DNA of 6,096 bases from an uncultured Bacilli bacterium (GTDB lineage: Bacteria; Bacillota_I; Bacilli_A; RFN20; CAG-631). Positions 1 to 6,096 of the stretch are shown in pieces; the stretch's first letter is position 1; every line of letters begins with the position of its first letter. Under the pieces are notes generated by a model. That model did not search any database. It saw nothing but the letters and a program-made list of their open reading frames with translations, and was not told where the DNA came from. Location: the NCBI GenBank assembly GCA_934202505.1, contig CAKPXW010000099.1, positions 1-6,096 on the forward strand, in the 5' to 3' direction. The position numbers and the translations under genes are program-made.

Positions 1-1
1 A

Positions 2-718
2 ATTACTACTAATACTTTAGATTTTGCATATCAACCAATAGTTGATATTAAAAATGGAGAATTATTAGGCTATGAGGCTTTAATGAGACCACAAATAGAA
101 GAACTAAAATCACCAAATATAGTATTAGAATTAGCTAAAAAATATAACAAATTATATGAAATTGAATATTTAACTTTATTTAATGCCATTGAACAATTTA
201 TGAAATCAAATAATCAAAAAATTTTATTTATTAACTCTATAGCAAGTCAAATGTTAGTAGATGAAGATATAAAAATATTTGATGAAAAATATCAACAAAT
301 ATTTGATAGAATAGTTTTTGAAATTATTGAAGAAGATTTTGGTGGAGATGAAGTTTTTGAAAGAAAGACTTCAACAATGAAAAGTAAAAATTTAAATTTT
401 GCTATTGATGATTATGGTACAGGGTTTAATAATATTGGTATGATTCTTGATTATAATCCAAAATATATTAAGATTGATGGCTCCTTGATTCATAACATTA
501 ATAATGATGCTAAAAAGAAACAATTTGCTAAATCTATTATTTTGTTTTGTAAAGAAAATAATATTTTAGTTATTGCTGAAAGTGTTGAAACTTATGAAGA
601 ATTAAAATGTATAAAAGAACTTGGCGTAGATTATGTACAAGGATATTTTATTGCAAAGCCTAACTTTGAGATAATTGATTTAGACAAATCAATAAAAGAA
701 TTAATCAAAAATGCATAA
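2..718 (+). CDS. EAL-domain cyclic-di-GMP phosphodiesterase, 5' end outside window
   Basis: The frame is open from base 2 to a TAA at 716-718, giving 238 residues. The start lies upstream of the window, and an ATG at base 83 falls inside the EAL motif so it cannot be the start. EAL proteins hydrolyse the second messenger cyclic di-GMP to linear pGpG in the cytoplasm. Numbering from the first codon seen, the signature residues are all visible: YQPIV (10-14), the EALMR motif with Glu25 and Arg29, Asn78 (FINS), Glu107 (FEIIEE), Asp136-Asp137 (DDYGTG), Lys157 (YIKID), Glu193/Glu196 (AESVET) and Gln213 (VQGYF). This set of metal- and substrate-binding positions suggests an active enzyme rather than a degenerate c-di-GMP sensor. 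The domain is essentially complete from its first strand to the C-terminus. Whether a GGDEF, PAS or membrane part precedes it cannot be seen. It is followed by its own terminator and converges on the lipoprotein gene. Confidence 0.93.
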   Translation: MTTNTLDFAYQPIVDIKNGELLGYEALMRPQIEELKSPNIVLELAKKYNKLYEIEYLTLFNAIEQFMKSNNQKILFINSIASQMLVDEDIKIFDEKYQQIFDRIVFEIIEEDFGGDEVFERKTSTMKSKNLNFAIDDYGTGFNNIGMILDYNPKYIKIDGSLIHNINNDAKKKQFAKSIILFCKENNILVIAESVETYEELKCIKELGVDYVQGYFIAKPNFEIIDLDKSIKELIKNA

Positions 719-737
719 ATAATTTTACTTAATTTAA

Positions 738-805
738 AATAGTAAGAATTATAAAACTAATAGAAAATATTTCTATTTAGAATTAAAATTCTTATTATTT
801 TTTTT
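738..805 (+). terminator. Rho-independent terminator of the EAL gene
   Basis: A 13-bp stem is formed by 738-750 (AATAGTAAGAATT) and 787-799 (AATTCTTATTATT), with one G-U pair. It is followed directly by a T-run (798-805). The intervening 36 bases hold a second, nested hairpin (757-766 with 770-780, one bulged T). The stem is AT-rich, as expected for this genome. It starts about 20 bases after the EAL stop codon. Confidence 0.75.
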
Positions 806-807
806 AT

Positions 808-844
808 AAAAAAACCATTATTGAGTTTACACCTCATAATGGTT
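808..844 (-). terminator. Rho-independent terminator of the lipoprotein gene
   Basis: Read on the minus strand, AACCATTATGAG (complement of 833-844) pairs with the complement of 813-825. There is one bulged base and a 7-base loop (826-832), and a run of seven U follows (complement of 808-814). It begins 12 bases beyond the lipoprotein stop codon. With the plus-strand terminator next to it, the two converging genes each have their own stop signal and should not read into one another. Confidence 0.8.
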
Positions 845-855
845 GAAAGAAAATA

Positions 856-2691
856 TTAAATACCAAGTAATGATAATTGGTGTTCAACTGACCCATTACC
901 ATTAGCAAGAAGATTATAATCAAATGTTATTTGAGTAGTACTATGAGGACTAACTTCTACAGTGTAGAAAAATTTTCCATTTTTATTTGCTCCATAATCA
1001 CTAATCCTACCGAAAGTAAATTCACTTTGTAATATCTTTCCAGTATTATCACGCACTAGCATAGCAAGACTTCCTTGATCTTGGTAATAAATATTAATTT
1101 TTCGTGTTTGATCTCCTTGATTTATGAAAGTGTAATTATCTTGATATTCAATCATCCAGTTTCCAAAATTGCCAGGTTTGCCATCAGCACCAGCATGTTC
1201 ATTATCAAGTAATAATGATTGACCATTTGGTAAATTACATTCAAATGCTACCATATCAGTTCCTACAATTGGTCTATCAGGAAGATATTGAGGATTGTAA
1301 TTAGTAATCCATGTATAGGATAAATCATTTTTATAAACTTCTTTTGTAGATGAATAAGCGGCAAATGCTTCATAAACTGTAGTAGAAGCGTTTCTATCTA
1401 CTAAATGTTCAAGATAAATTGGTAAAAATGATCCAGGTGTATTATCGTTAAATGTCCAAGACATATTGTTATCAATTACTCCATGATGATAAGCAATTCC
1501 TTTGTATTGACCGCCAAAATAATTATTATCACGATAAGTAATATATCCTTGATATGGTAAAGAATCATTAACTTGTGATATTTTACTATAACAATATAAA
1601 GTGCCAGTAACTGTTCCACCTTTTACATCAAATAAAACATTTCCATTTACACATTGGTTTTTAGTAATTAAGCGATCAGCACTATTATCGATATTTATGT
1701 TATTGTAACTATCTTCACTAGTTCCTCCCATAACATAAAAAGCTTGATTTGCTGGTAAAATATAAGTTGTAGGAGTATAAATTCTTGGTGTGTAATCATC
1801 AAAATTATACCATTCTTTAAAAGTTTTAGTATTAGATGATGTTCCATTAAGGTATTTTTCATCAACTGTAAAATCAACATTGTAAAAATCTTCCCAAGCA
1901 TGTTGACCAAGCCAAGCTCCTCCACCTTGATTTTGATAGCCGACATTTTTAATAGTTACATAAATGTCATGATCTGTTTCATTTTTAACTTGATAACCAA
2001 GATAAAATGGTGATGATGAATTATTTGAATGTTCTAAGGTGAAATATATTTCCCCAGAAAGATTATTATTTTTTTGTAATGCAACACCGATATCTTTATC
2101 AGTTAATGCTTCAGGATTGTTACAAAAAATATAAGTTCCACCATCTCTTTTAGTATAATTAATAGTAGCAGGTTTTAAAGGATTATCAGAAGATTTATCA
2201 CTTTGAGTAGAAACATCTTGATAATTTAAATCATAAGGAAGAGTTATTAAAGTACCATTATCCATAAATATTTCAAAATTGAAATGTTCATTAGGATTAT
2301 TGGTAATAAATTTTACAAAAATATCTTTTCCTTTAGTTAAGTTTACTAAACATTCTCCAGCTTCTTTAATTCCAGAGGTTAAAAATTTACCCTCATTATC
2401 ATATATTTCAAAATTTGCAGCATTATAAGAACATAAATAATATGCACCACTTTGGCTTACTTTAAAACGTATAATTCTTGTTTTACTATCATCAGTTTTA
2501 CCATCAACATTTGATAAATATATAGCATCTTTACTTGGTAAATTAAAAGGATTATTCTCCTCGCTTGAATTTTGTTCATTTGAAGAATCAATTGAAGGAT
2601 TTAAACTATCAGTTTCACTTGGCTTATTATTACAACCAAATAATGTTATTGATAAAGGAATTATAAATGCACTAATATATTTTGATTTCAT
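856..2691 (-). CDS. Secreted lipoprotein of unknown function, 611 aa
   Basis: The N-terminus is a lipoprotein signal peptide: a short basic start (MKSK), a hydrophobic stretch at residues 5-18, and LFGC with the lipidated Cys at 20. Phe at -2 is a slight departure from the usual lipobox. Residues 21-50 are a Ser/Asn/Glu-rich low-complexity linker, as is common between the membrane anchor and a folded domain. Residues about 70-142 read like a small beta-sandwich of the PPC (pre-peptidase C-terminal) type, with RFKVSQSGAYYL, then EIYDNEGKFL, then a LTKGKDIFVKF strand. This is inferred from pattern only. The remaining ~460 residues are rich in Tyr, Asn, Gly and Trp and look beta-structured and extracellular. 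I recognise no family and no catalytic motif in them. It is monocistronic, with its own promoter and terminator, and divergent from the deacetylase-ezrA cluster. It could be a surface sugar-binding or adhesion protein, but nothing in the sequence settles this. Confidence 0.85.
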   Translation of the reverse strand: MKSKYISAFIIPLSITLFGCNNKPSETDSLNPSIDSSNEQNSSEENNPFNLPSKDAIYLSNVDGKTDDSKTRIIRFKVSQSGAYYLCSYNAANFEIYDNEGKFLTSGIKEAGECLVNLTKGKDIFVKFITNNPNEHFNFEIFMDNGTLITLPYDLNYQDVSTQSDKSSDNPLKPATINYTKRDGGTYIFCNNPEALTDKDIGVALQKNNNLSGEIYFTLEHSNNSSSPFYLGYQVKNETDHDIYVTIKNVGYQNQGGGAWLGQHAWEDFYNVDFTVDEKYLNGTSSNTKTFKEWYNFDDYTPRIYTPTTYILPANQAFYVMGGTSEDSYNNINIDNSADRLITKNQCVNGNVLFDVKGGTVTGTLYCYSKISQVNDSLPYQGYITYRDNNYFGGQYKGIAYHHGVIDNNMSWTFNDNTPGSFLPIYLEHLVDRNASTTVYEAFAAYSSTKEVYKNDLSYTWITNYNPQYLPDRPIVGTDMVAFECNLPNGQSLLLDNEHAGADGKPGNFGNWMIEYQDNYTFINQGDQTRKINIYYQDQGSLAMLVRDNTGKILQSEFTFGRISDYGANKNGKFFYTVEVSPHSTTQITFDYNLLANGNGSVEHQLSLLGI

Positions 2692-2708
2692 AATATAAAT
2701 ATTAATAG

Positions 2709-2714
2709 CTCCTT
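2709..2714 (-). promoter_or_regulatory. Ribosome binding site of the lipoprotein gene, unusually far from the start
   Basis: On the minus strand the sequence GAAAGGAGC contains a perfect AAGGAG at 2714-2709. The ATG at 2691 begins only after a 17-base spacer, about twice the normal distance. No in-frame ATG, GTG or TTG lies closer; in-frame ATT codons do. The MKSK-hydrophobic-Cys signal peptide that starts at 2691 argues that this ATG is the real start. Confidence 0.55.
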
Positions 2715-2724
2715 TCGTATGAAT

Positions 2725-2753
2725 ATAATAATATTTTTCTTTTAGTTTGTCTA
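2725..2753 (-). promoter_or_regulatory. Candidate sigma-A promoter of the lipoprotein gene
   Basis: On the minus strand, TAGACA (2753-2748, five of six to TTGACA) is separated by 17 bases from TATTAT (2730-2725, five of six to TATAAT). Transcription would start near 2718, giving a leader of under 30 bases with the ribosome binding site close to its 5' end. In such AT-rich DNA -10-like boxes are common by chance, so the GC-containing -35 box is the main support. Confidence 0.42.
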
Positions 2754-2799
2754 TAAAATAAATAGTTTAGAAATTATATAATGATTAAACCATTTTTCC

Positions 2800-2828
2800 T
2801 TTATAATGTTTTTTTTATGTGATAAAAT
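2800..2828 (+). promoter_or_regulatory. Candidate promoter of the deacetylase-ezrA cluster
   Basis: TTTATA (2800-2805) is a weak -35 box. It is followed after 17 bases by TAAAAT (2823-2828), preceded by TGA, which makes an extended -10 (TGnTAAAAT). Transcription would begin around 2834-2836, at the left edge of the inverted repeat 2835-2856. Another TATAAT at 2802-2807 has no good -35 partner. This is the only gap ahead of the three rightward genes, so a promoter must lie in or near it. Confidence 0.38.
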
Positions 2829-2834
2829 AAAATA

Positions 2835-2856
2835 AAGTAATTATTTATAATTACTT
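2835..2856. repeat. Perfect 10-bp inverted repeat, possible operator
   Basis: AAGTAATTAT, a 2-base TT centre, then ATAATTACTT: both arms match perfectly. It lies just downstream of the candidate -10 box and ends 9 bases before the ribosome binding site of the deacetylase gene. That is where a repressor dimer would block transcription. The 2-base centre is too tight for a full hairpin, though a shorter stem could form in RNA. No T-run follows, so it is not a terminator. The regulator, if any, is unknown. Confidence 0.5.
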
Positions 2857-2865
2857 ATTTGTTAG

Positions 2866-2873
2866 AAGGTGAG
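2866..2873 (+). promoter_or_regulatory. Ribosome binding site fixing the deacetylase start
   Basis: AAGGTGAG lies just before the ATG at 2877 and matches the 3' part of the AGGAGGTGA consensus. An in-frame TTG at 2859 would place this site inside the coding region and adds residues not typical of the family, so 2877 is taken as the start. Confidence 0.75.
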
Positions 2874-2876
2874 AAA

Positions 2877-3710
2877 ATGAATATTGTAAAAACTTTTCCC
2901 TTTTTTAAATTAAAAGCTGTTACTTTTAGTTTTGATGATGGAGTATACCAAGATGTAGAAATGTTAAATATGTTAAGACATTTTTCTTTAAAAGCCACTT
3001 TCAATCTTAATTCAAATTTATTAAATGGTAATGGTGATTTTTATCAACCAGAATGGCTACTAAATAAAAGACTTGAAAAGAAGCAAATAAAAGACTTATA
3101 TGATGGATTTGAAGTGGCTTCACATTCGAGTAATCATAGTGATTTTAAAAATCAAAGTACTGAAAATCTAGATATAGAAATAAAAGATGATATAAACAAT
3201 TTATCAGATATTGTAGGTTATAAAGTACAAGGATTTGCTTATCCATATGGAATTTATTAAAGTAAAATAATTAATTATTTAAAAGAACTTGGAATAGTTT
3301 ATGCAAGAAGTGTAAATCATACACTATCATTTGACTTACCTAATGATTTTTATACCTATGGTGGAACTATTGAAATGTCTTCATCAGAAATAGAAAAAAT
3401 GACAACAAAATGGTTACAATTAAAACCAGAAGAAATGAAATTATATTATATTTGGGGACATAGTTATGAACTTGATATGTTTCATGAACATGAAAAGTTT
3501 TATTACCTTTTAGAAAAACTTGCTCATAAAGATGATACATTTTATGGAACAAATATTGAAATTTTTTCATATTTAAACGCTTTAAAAGAATTAGAAATGA
3601 CTGAAAGCAAATTAATAAATCATTCTAATAAAACATTATATTTATTAGTTAATAATAATAAAGTAATCTTAAAGCCAAAAGAAATCATTGAAATTGAAAA
3701 GGAGAAATAG
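2877..3710 (+). pseudogene. Polysaccharide deacetylase (NodB/CE4-like), interrupted by an in-frame TAA
   Basis: One reading frame of 277 codons runs from the ATG at 2877 to the TAG at 3708-3710, with a single TAA at 3258-3260 (codon 128). Both halves are clearly one protein of the short, signal-less deacetylase family of Firmicutes. The family removes acetyl groups from N-acetylated sugars with a metal ion. Before the stop come motif 1 TFSFDDG (Asp20 and Asp21), NLNS (43-46), motif 2 with His83 and His87 (SHSSNH), and AYPYG (121-125). After it come LGIVYARS, the SFDLP segment, IWGHSYELD with His195, and DTFYGTN. A product ending at residue 127 would lose His195 and half the fold, so it is probably inactive. 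The downstream half has an ATG at 3375 but only a poor ribosome binding site, and would lack the metal-binding residues. There is no signal peptide. Possible causes are a true nonsense mutation, a sequencing or assembly error, or suppression; the rest of the frame is undamaged, which suggests a recent event or an error. Confidence 0.88.
3699..3704 (+). promoter_or_regulatory. Ribosome binding site fixing the membrane-protein start
   Basis: AAGGAG lies 7 bases before the ATG at 3712. It sits inside the last codons of the deacetylase frame, so the two genes are closely coupled. An in-frame TTG at 3688 lies upstream of this site and has no such signal of its own, so it is rejected as a start. 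Confidence 0.85.
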
Positions 3711-3711
3711 T

Positions 3712-4611
3712 ATGGCAAGCGAAAAGAAATCATTTATAAATTTAAATAAGAAAAAATATTTTTGGGTTTTCTGGGTTTTTGCTTTTTTATTTTTAGTAGT
3801 AGCTATTATGATTTTACCTTTTTGGAAAGATTTTACTTTTTCAAATGGTAAACATGTTTTCTTTGCAAATTATGGTAAAGGTATCTTATGCATTTGTTTA
3901 TCTATTGCAATGTTTTCTTATATAGGACTTATTTTACAAAAAACAGTACGTAATGAAAAACAACACATTGTTGTAAGATGGCTATCCATTGTAGAACTTA
4001 TATTAATGATTTTAATTGGCCTTTTATGTTTAGCATTAGGAGTTTTATCATTTATTTATACCAATAAAGTTGTAGATAATAAATTTTTATATAAAGTATT
4101 AAATGCTAATCATTTATCATCAATAATTATTGGCCTTGTTTTATATATTAGAGGAATAGTTGGTATTTTTGGAGCTTATTTTTATGACAAAAATAATGAA
4201 AACTTAAAAAAATATCCAATATGGTATTTATTAATGTATATTTTACTTTTAACTATTGGCTCTTGTTTAATATTTGCAAGTTACATTACAGATACGCATA
4301 TTTTATATCTTTTCTTTATGGTATTAGTTTTATGTTTTGCTTTTTGTGTAATAATAGGCGTTTTAAAAAAGCCAATTAAAGATAAAAAAGAAAAAGATGA
4401 AATATTTAAAAATGTAACACCAGAAGAAAATGAATTTGCAAATTCTTTATTAGAAAAAGCTAATGAAGAAAAAAATGTAGAAACTACAAATACAGAAAGC
4501 TTAAACGAAAAAGAAGAAAATGAAAATTTAAATAACACAGTAGATTTAACTCAAGAAAATACTAATGAAGAAGTAGAAGAGGATAAGCAAAATGATAGTA
4601 ATTCTAACTAA
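3712..4611 (+). CDS. Six-helix membrane protein with acidic cytoplasmic tail, unknown function, 299 aa
   Basis: I do not recognise the family. Six hydrophobic segments are visible at about residues 16-36, 57-75, 90-116, 137-157, 170-190 and 197-218. The basic residues of the N-terminus (KKK 13-15), of loops 76-89 and 158-169, and of 219-228 (KKPIKDKKEK) put both ends in the cytoplasm by the positive-inside rule. Residues 229-299 form a soluble, Glu/Asn-rich, strongly acidic tail, probably flexible or partly helical. No transporter, enzyme or channel motif stands out. The gene begins 1 base after the deacetylase stop and its last 20 bases overlap the start of ezrA, so translation of the two is likely coupled. 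An envelope or division role is plausible only from this context. The short extracytoplasmic loops and lack of conserved charged residues in the helices argue weakly against a classic transporter. Confidence 0.85.
   Translation: MASEKKSFINLNKKKYFWVFWVFAFLFLVVAIMILPFWKDFTFSNGKHVFFANYGKGILCICLSIAMFSYIGLILQKTVRNEKQHIVVRWLSIVELILMILIGLLCLALGVLSFIYTNKVVDNKFLYKVLNANHLSSIIIGLVLYIRGIVGIFGAYFYDKNNENLKKYPIWYLLMYILLLTIGSCLIFASYITDTHILYLFFMVLVLCFAFCVIIGVLKKPIKDKKEKDEIFKNVTPEENEFANSLLEKANEEKNVETTNTESLNEKEENENLNNTVDLTQENTNEEVEEDKQNDSNSN
4578..4583 (+). promoter_or_regulatory. Ribosome binding site of ezrA, inside the upstream gene
   Basis: AGAGGA stands 8 bases before the ATG at 4592, within the last codons of the membrane-protein gene. 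It supports a start that overlaps the upstream stop codon by 20 bases. Ribosomes finishing the upstream gene pass over this site, a common arrangement for translational coupling. Confidence 0.7.
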
Positions 4612-6096
4612 TAAATATGTTTATTTAGCAATTGCGATAATTGGTGTTATTTTTATTGCTTTAATGTGTATCTTAATAATAACTTTAGTTAGAAAAAAAA
4701 GATTTTTAAAAAACATTGAAGAAATGAAAAATATAATTGAAGATGACCATCATGATTTTTTCCAAACATACTTTAATAAACTAAGAAGAATAGCAGAAAA
4801 TAATGAAAAATATCAAGAAATTTACCAACAAATGTCAACTCAAGGTGAAAAGTTACTAACAACCGATAAAGAAAATCTTATATCCCAACAAATCTTGCTT
4901 TCAAAAAGATGTAAGATAGAAAAAATTAATAAAAGTTTAGTCGAAAATGTTAAAGAATTTTCTAACACAATAAATCAATACAAGAAAGATTTAAATCAAC
5001 TTGAAGAGTCATTAATAAACATTTTTGCAGCAAGTGATAAACTTAGAAGTAGAGCAACTGAACTTGCCAAAAAATATCGTTCAATCCAAGATGATATAAA
5101 TACTTATCAAAATTCATTACAAACATGTTATGAAAATTTATTAGATTTTACGATGGATATTGGTGGTTTATTTGATTTTTTTGAAGATTATATGAAAAAT
5201 GGCTTGTATGAAGAAGCTTCTAAAAAGTTAGATCAAATTGAACAAAAGATATATTTATGTTATGGAAACATTGAAACAATCGCACAATATAATAATATGC
5301 TTACAACAATAATTCCAAATCAAATTAAAGAACTAGAAGCCAAAAACTTAAAACTTCAAGAAGATGGATATGTTGTATCTCATGCAAGAGTTGATGAATT
5401 TATTGCTAATGCTAATAAAATATTAGATGATTGTAAAATCCAATTTTCACAACTTTATTTTGCTGATTTTAAAGATTTTGCCGATGAAATTCAAAGAAAA
5501 ATTAGTGAAGTATGGCAAAAACTTGATGATGAGGTTGCTGCTAAAAAAACATTAGATGATAAATATGCTATTGTAAATATAAAGATATCACAAGCCGAAA
5601 ATGAATTGATAAAAACAAAAAGACAATTTACAACAGTAAATGAATATTATAAATTATCGCCAGATATTATTGAAAGATATAATACTTATGTTAATAATGC
5701 TACAAACTTATCTGATTTAAAAAGAGAATATCAAAGTTATTTATTTGCTAATACTCCAAATCCAGCAACTTTTATGCTTGAAAAAGAAAATAGAATGGAG
5801 GAATTGGCTGATAGTGTTTTAACAGATATCACTTTTTTAACTAACCATTTTAAAGAATTAAAGAATTTTGTAGAGGAAACATATAGCCAAGTTGATAAAT
5901 TAGGTGCTTTATTAATTACTTCTTTAGGAATGGTAAGAGCAAATAAATGTAATAGTGTATATAATAAATATCGACCTATTTTTGATTCATTAATAAATGA
6001 TTTACAAAATATTAATAATCTTTTACATGAAAAACCTATTAACATTGAACATATTCATAACTTATTTGGACCACTTACTAATGCCATTGAAGAAAA
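4592..6096 (+). CDS. ezrA: Septation ring formation regulator EzrA, 3' end outside window
   Basis: EzrA is a membrane-anchored cytoplasmic protein of Firmicutes that restrains FtsZ ring assembly away from mid-cell, joins the division machinery and helps coordinate wall synthesis. The 501 residues seen have the family plan: a very short outside N-terminus, one helix at about 9-33, a basic stop (RKKR 34-37), then a long helical rod of spectrin-like repeats with no enzyme motif. Several blocks line up with my recollection of Bacillus subtilis EzrA. They are NGLYEEASKKL near 203-213 (GNYITARKVL there), PNQIKEL followed by GYVVSH at 242-264, and NKYR at 458-461, matching the conserved NRFR of the C-terminal domain. 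By that alignment only a few tens of residues are missing at the right edge, making this EzrA somewhat shorter than the ~560 residues usual in Bacillus. It is the last gene visible of the rightward cluster and has no terminator before it, so it shares the upstream promoter. Confidence 0.92.
   Translation, partial: MIVILTNKYVYLAIAIIGVIFIALMCILIITLVRKKRFLKNIEEMKNIIEDDHHDFFQTYFNKLRRIAENNEKYQEIYQQMSTQGEKLLTTDKENLISQQILLSKRCKIEKINKSLVENVKEFSNTINQYKKDLNQLEESLINIFAASDKLRSRATELAKKYRSIQDDINTYQNSLQTCYENLLDFTMDIGGLFDFFEDYMKNGLYEEASKKLDQIEQKIYLCYGNIETIAQYNNMLTTIIPNQIKELEAKNLKLQEDGYVVSHARVDEFIANANKILDDCKIQFSQLYFADFKDFADEIQRKISEVWQKLDDEVAAKKTLDDKYAIVNIKISQAENELIKTKRQFTTVNEYYKLSPDIIERYNTYVNNATNLSDLKREYQSYLFANTPNPATFMLEKENRMEELADSVLTDITFLTNHFKELKNFVEETYSQVDKLGALLITSLGMVRANKCNSVYNKYRPIFDSLINDLQNINNLLHEKPINIEHIHNLFGPLTNAIEE

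Noticed and set aside
1695..1946. Second minus-strand frame of 83 codons inside the lipoprotein gene
   Set aside because: It is another reading frame of the same strand within a long, coherent gene, with no ribosome binding site of its own.
2777..2782. TATAAT box in the divergent gap as the rightward -10
   Set aside because: No acceptable -35 box lies 16-18 bases upstream. The TTGTCT at 2747-2752 is 24 bases away, and AT-rich DNA yields many such boxes.
3367..3570. Open frame of 67 codons on the minus strand
   Set aside because: It is antisense to the second half of the deacetylase, whose plus-strand reading carries recognisable motifs.
3375..3710. Independent small gene starting at the ATG at 3375
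   Set aside because: It is in the same frame as the deacetylase and holds the family's C-terminal motifs, so it is the distal part of the broken gene. The sequence before its ATG is only a poor ribosome binding site.
4281..4538. Open frame of 85 codons on the minus strand
   Set aside because: It is antisense to the acidic tail of the membrane protein. Its Phe/Ser-rich product is simply the complement of Lys/Glu/Asn codons.
5737..6045. Open frame of 102 codons on the minus strand
   Set aside because: It lies wholly antisense to ezrA, and the plus-strand protein there matches EzrA. It is a by-product of the AT-rich codon pattern.
1..6096. tRNA, rRNA, CRISPR array, insertion sequence or phage genes
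   Set aside because: I found no clover-leaf candidates, spaced direct repeats, transposase or phage-type proteins. All gaps longer than 100 bases are explained by terminators or promoters.

Overview
The window is very AT-rich (by eye roughly one fifth to one quarter GC) and comes from a low-GC Gram-positive relative. EzrA, a division protein of Firmicutes/Bacilli, is encoded here. The ribosome binding sites are strong AGGAG/AAGGTGAG types. All 15 tryptophans I can count are TGG, and no gene ends in TGA, so the TGA-to-Trp code of Mycoplasma is unlikely. The best guess is a wall-bearing or wall-reduced Bacilli/Mollicutes-neighbour lineage such as the uncultured gut Bacilli, but the species is not recognisable.

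Layout. (1) Bases 2-718, plus strand: the end of an EAL-domain cyclic-di-GMP phosphodiesterase, cut by the left edge, with all the usual catalytic residues. (2) Bases 719-855: a short convergent gap holding two separate rho-independent terminators, one per strand. (3) Bases 856-2691, minus strand: a 611-residue secreted lipoprotein of unknown family. (4) Bases 2692-2876: a divergent promoter region with a candidate promoter for each strand and a perfect 10-bp inverted repeat in front of the rightward genes. (5) Bases 2877-6096, plus strand: a tight three-gene cluster. It contains a polysaccharide-deacetylase gene broken by one in-frame TAA, a six-helix membrane protein with a long acidic tail, and ezrA, cut by the right edge. 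The first two genes are 1 base apart and the next two overlap by 20 bases, so they look like one transcript.

How they fit together. The rightward cluster looks like a cell-envelope/division unit. EzrA is a membrane-anchored regulator of FtsZ ring assembly, and the deacetylase family acts on N-acetylated sugars. The unknown membrane protein, translationally coupled to ezrA, is a guilt-by-association candidate for a division or envelope role. The EAL protein indicates that c-di-GMP signalling exists in this organism. I see no clear new defence, mobile or RNA-based system. The most notable items are the interrupted deacetylase, the ezrA-coupled membrane protein and the unassigned lipoprotein.
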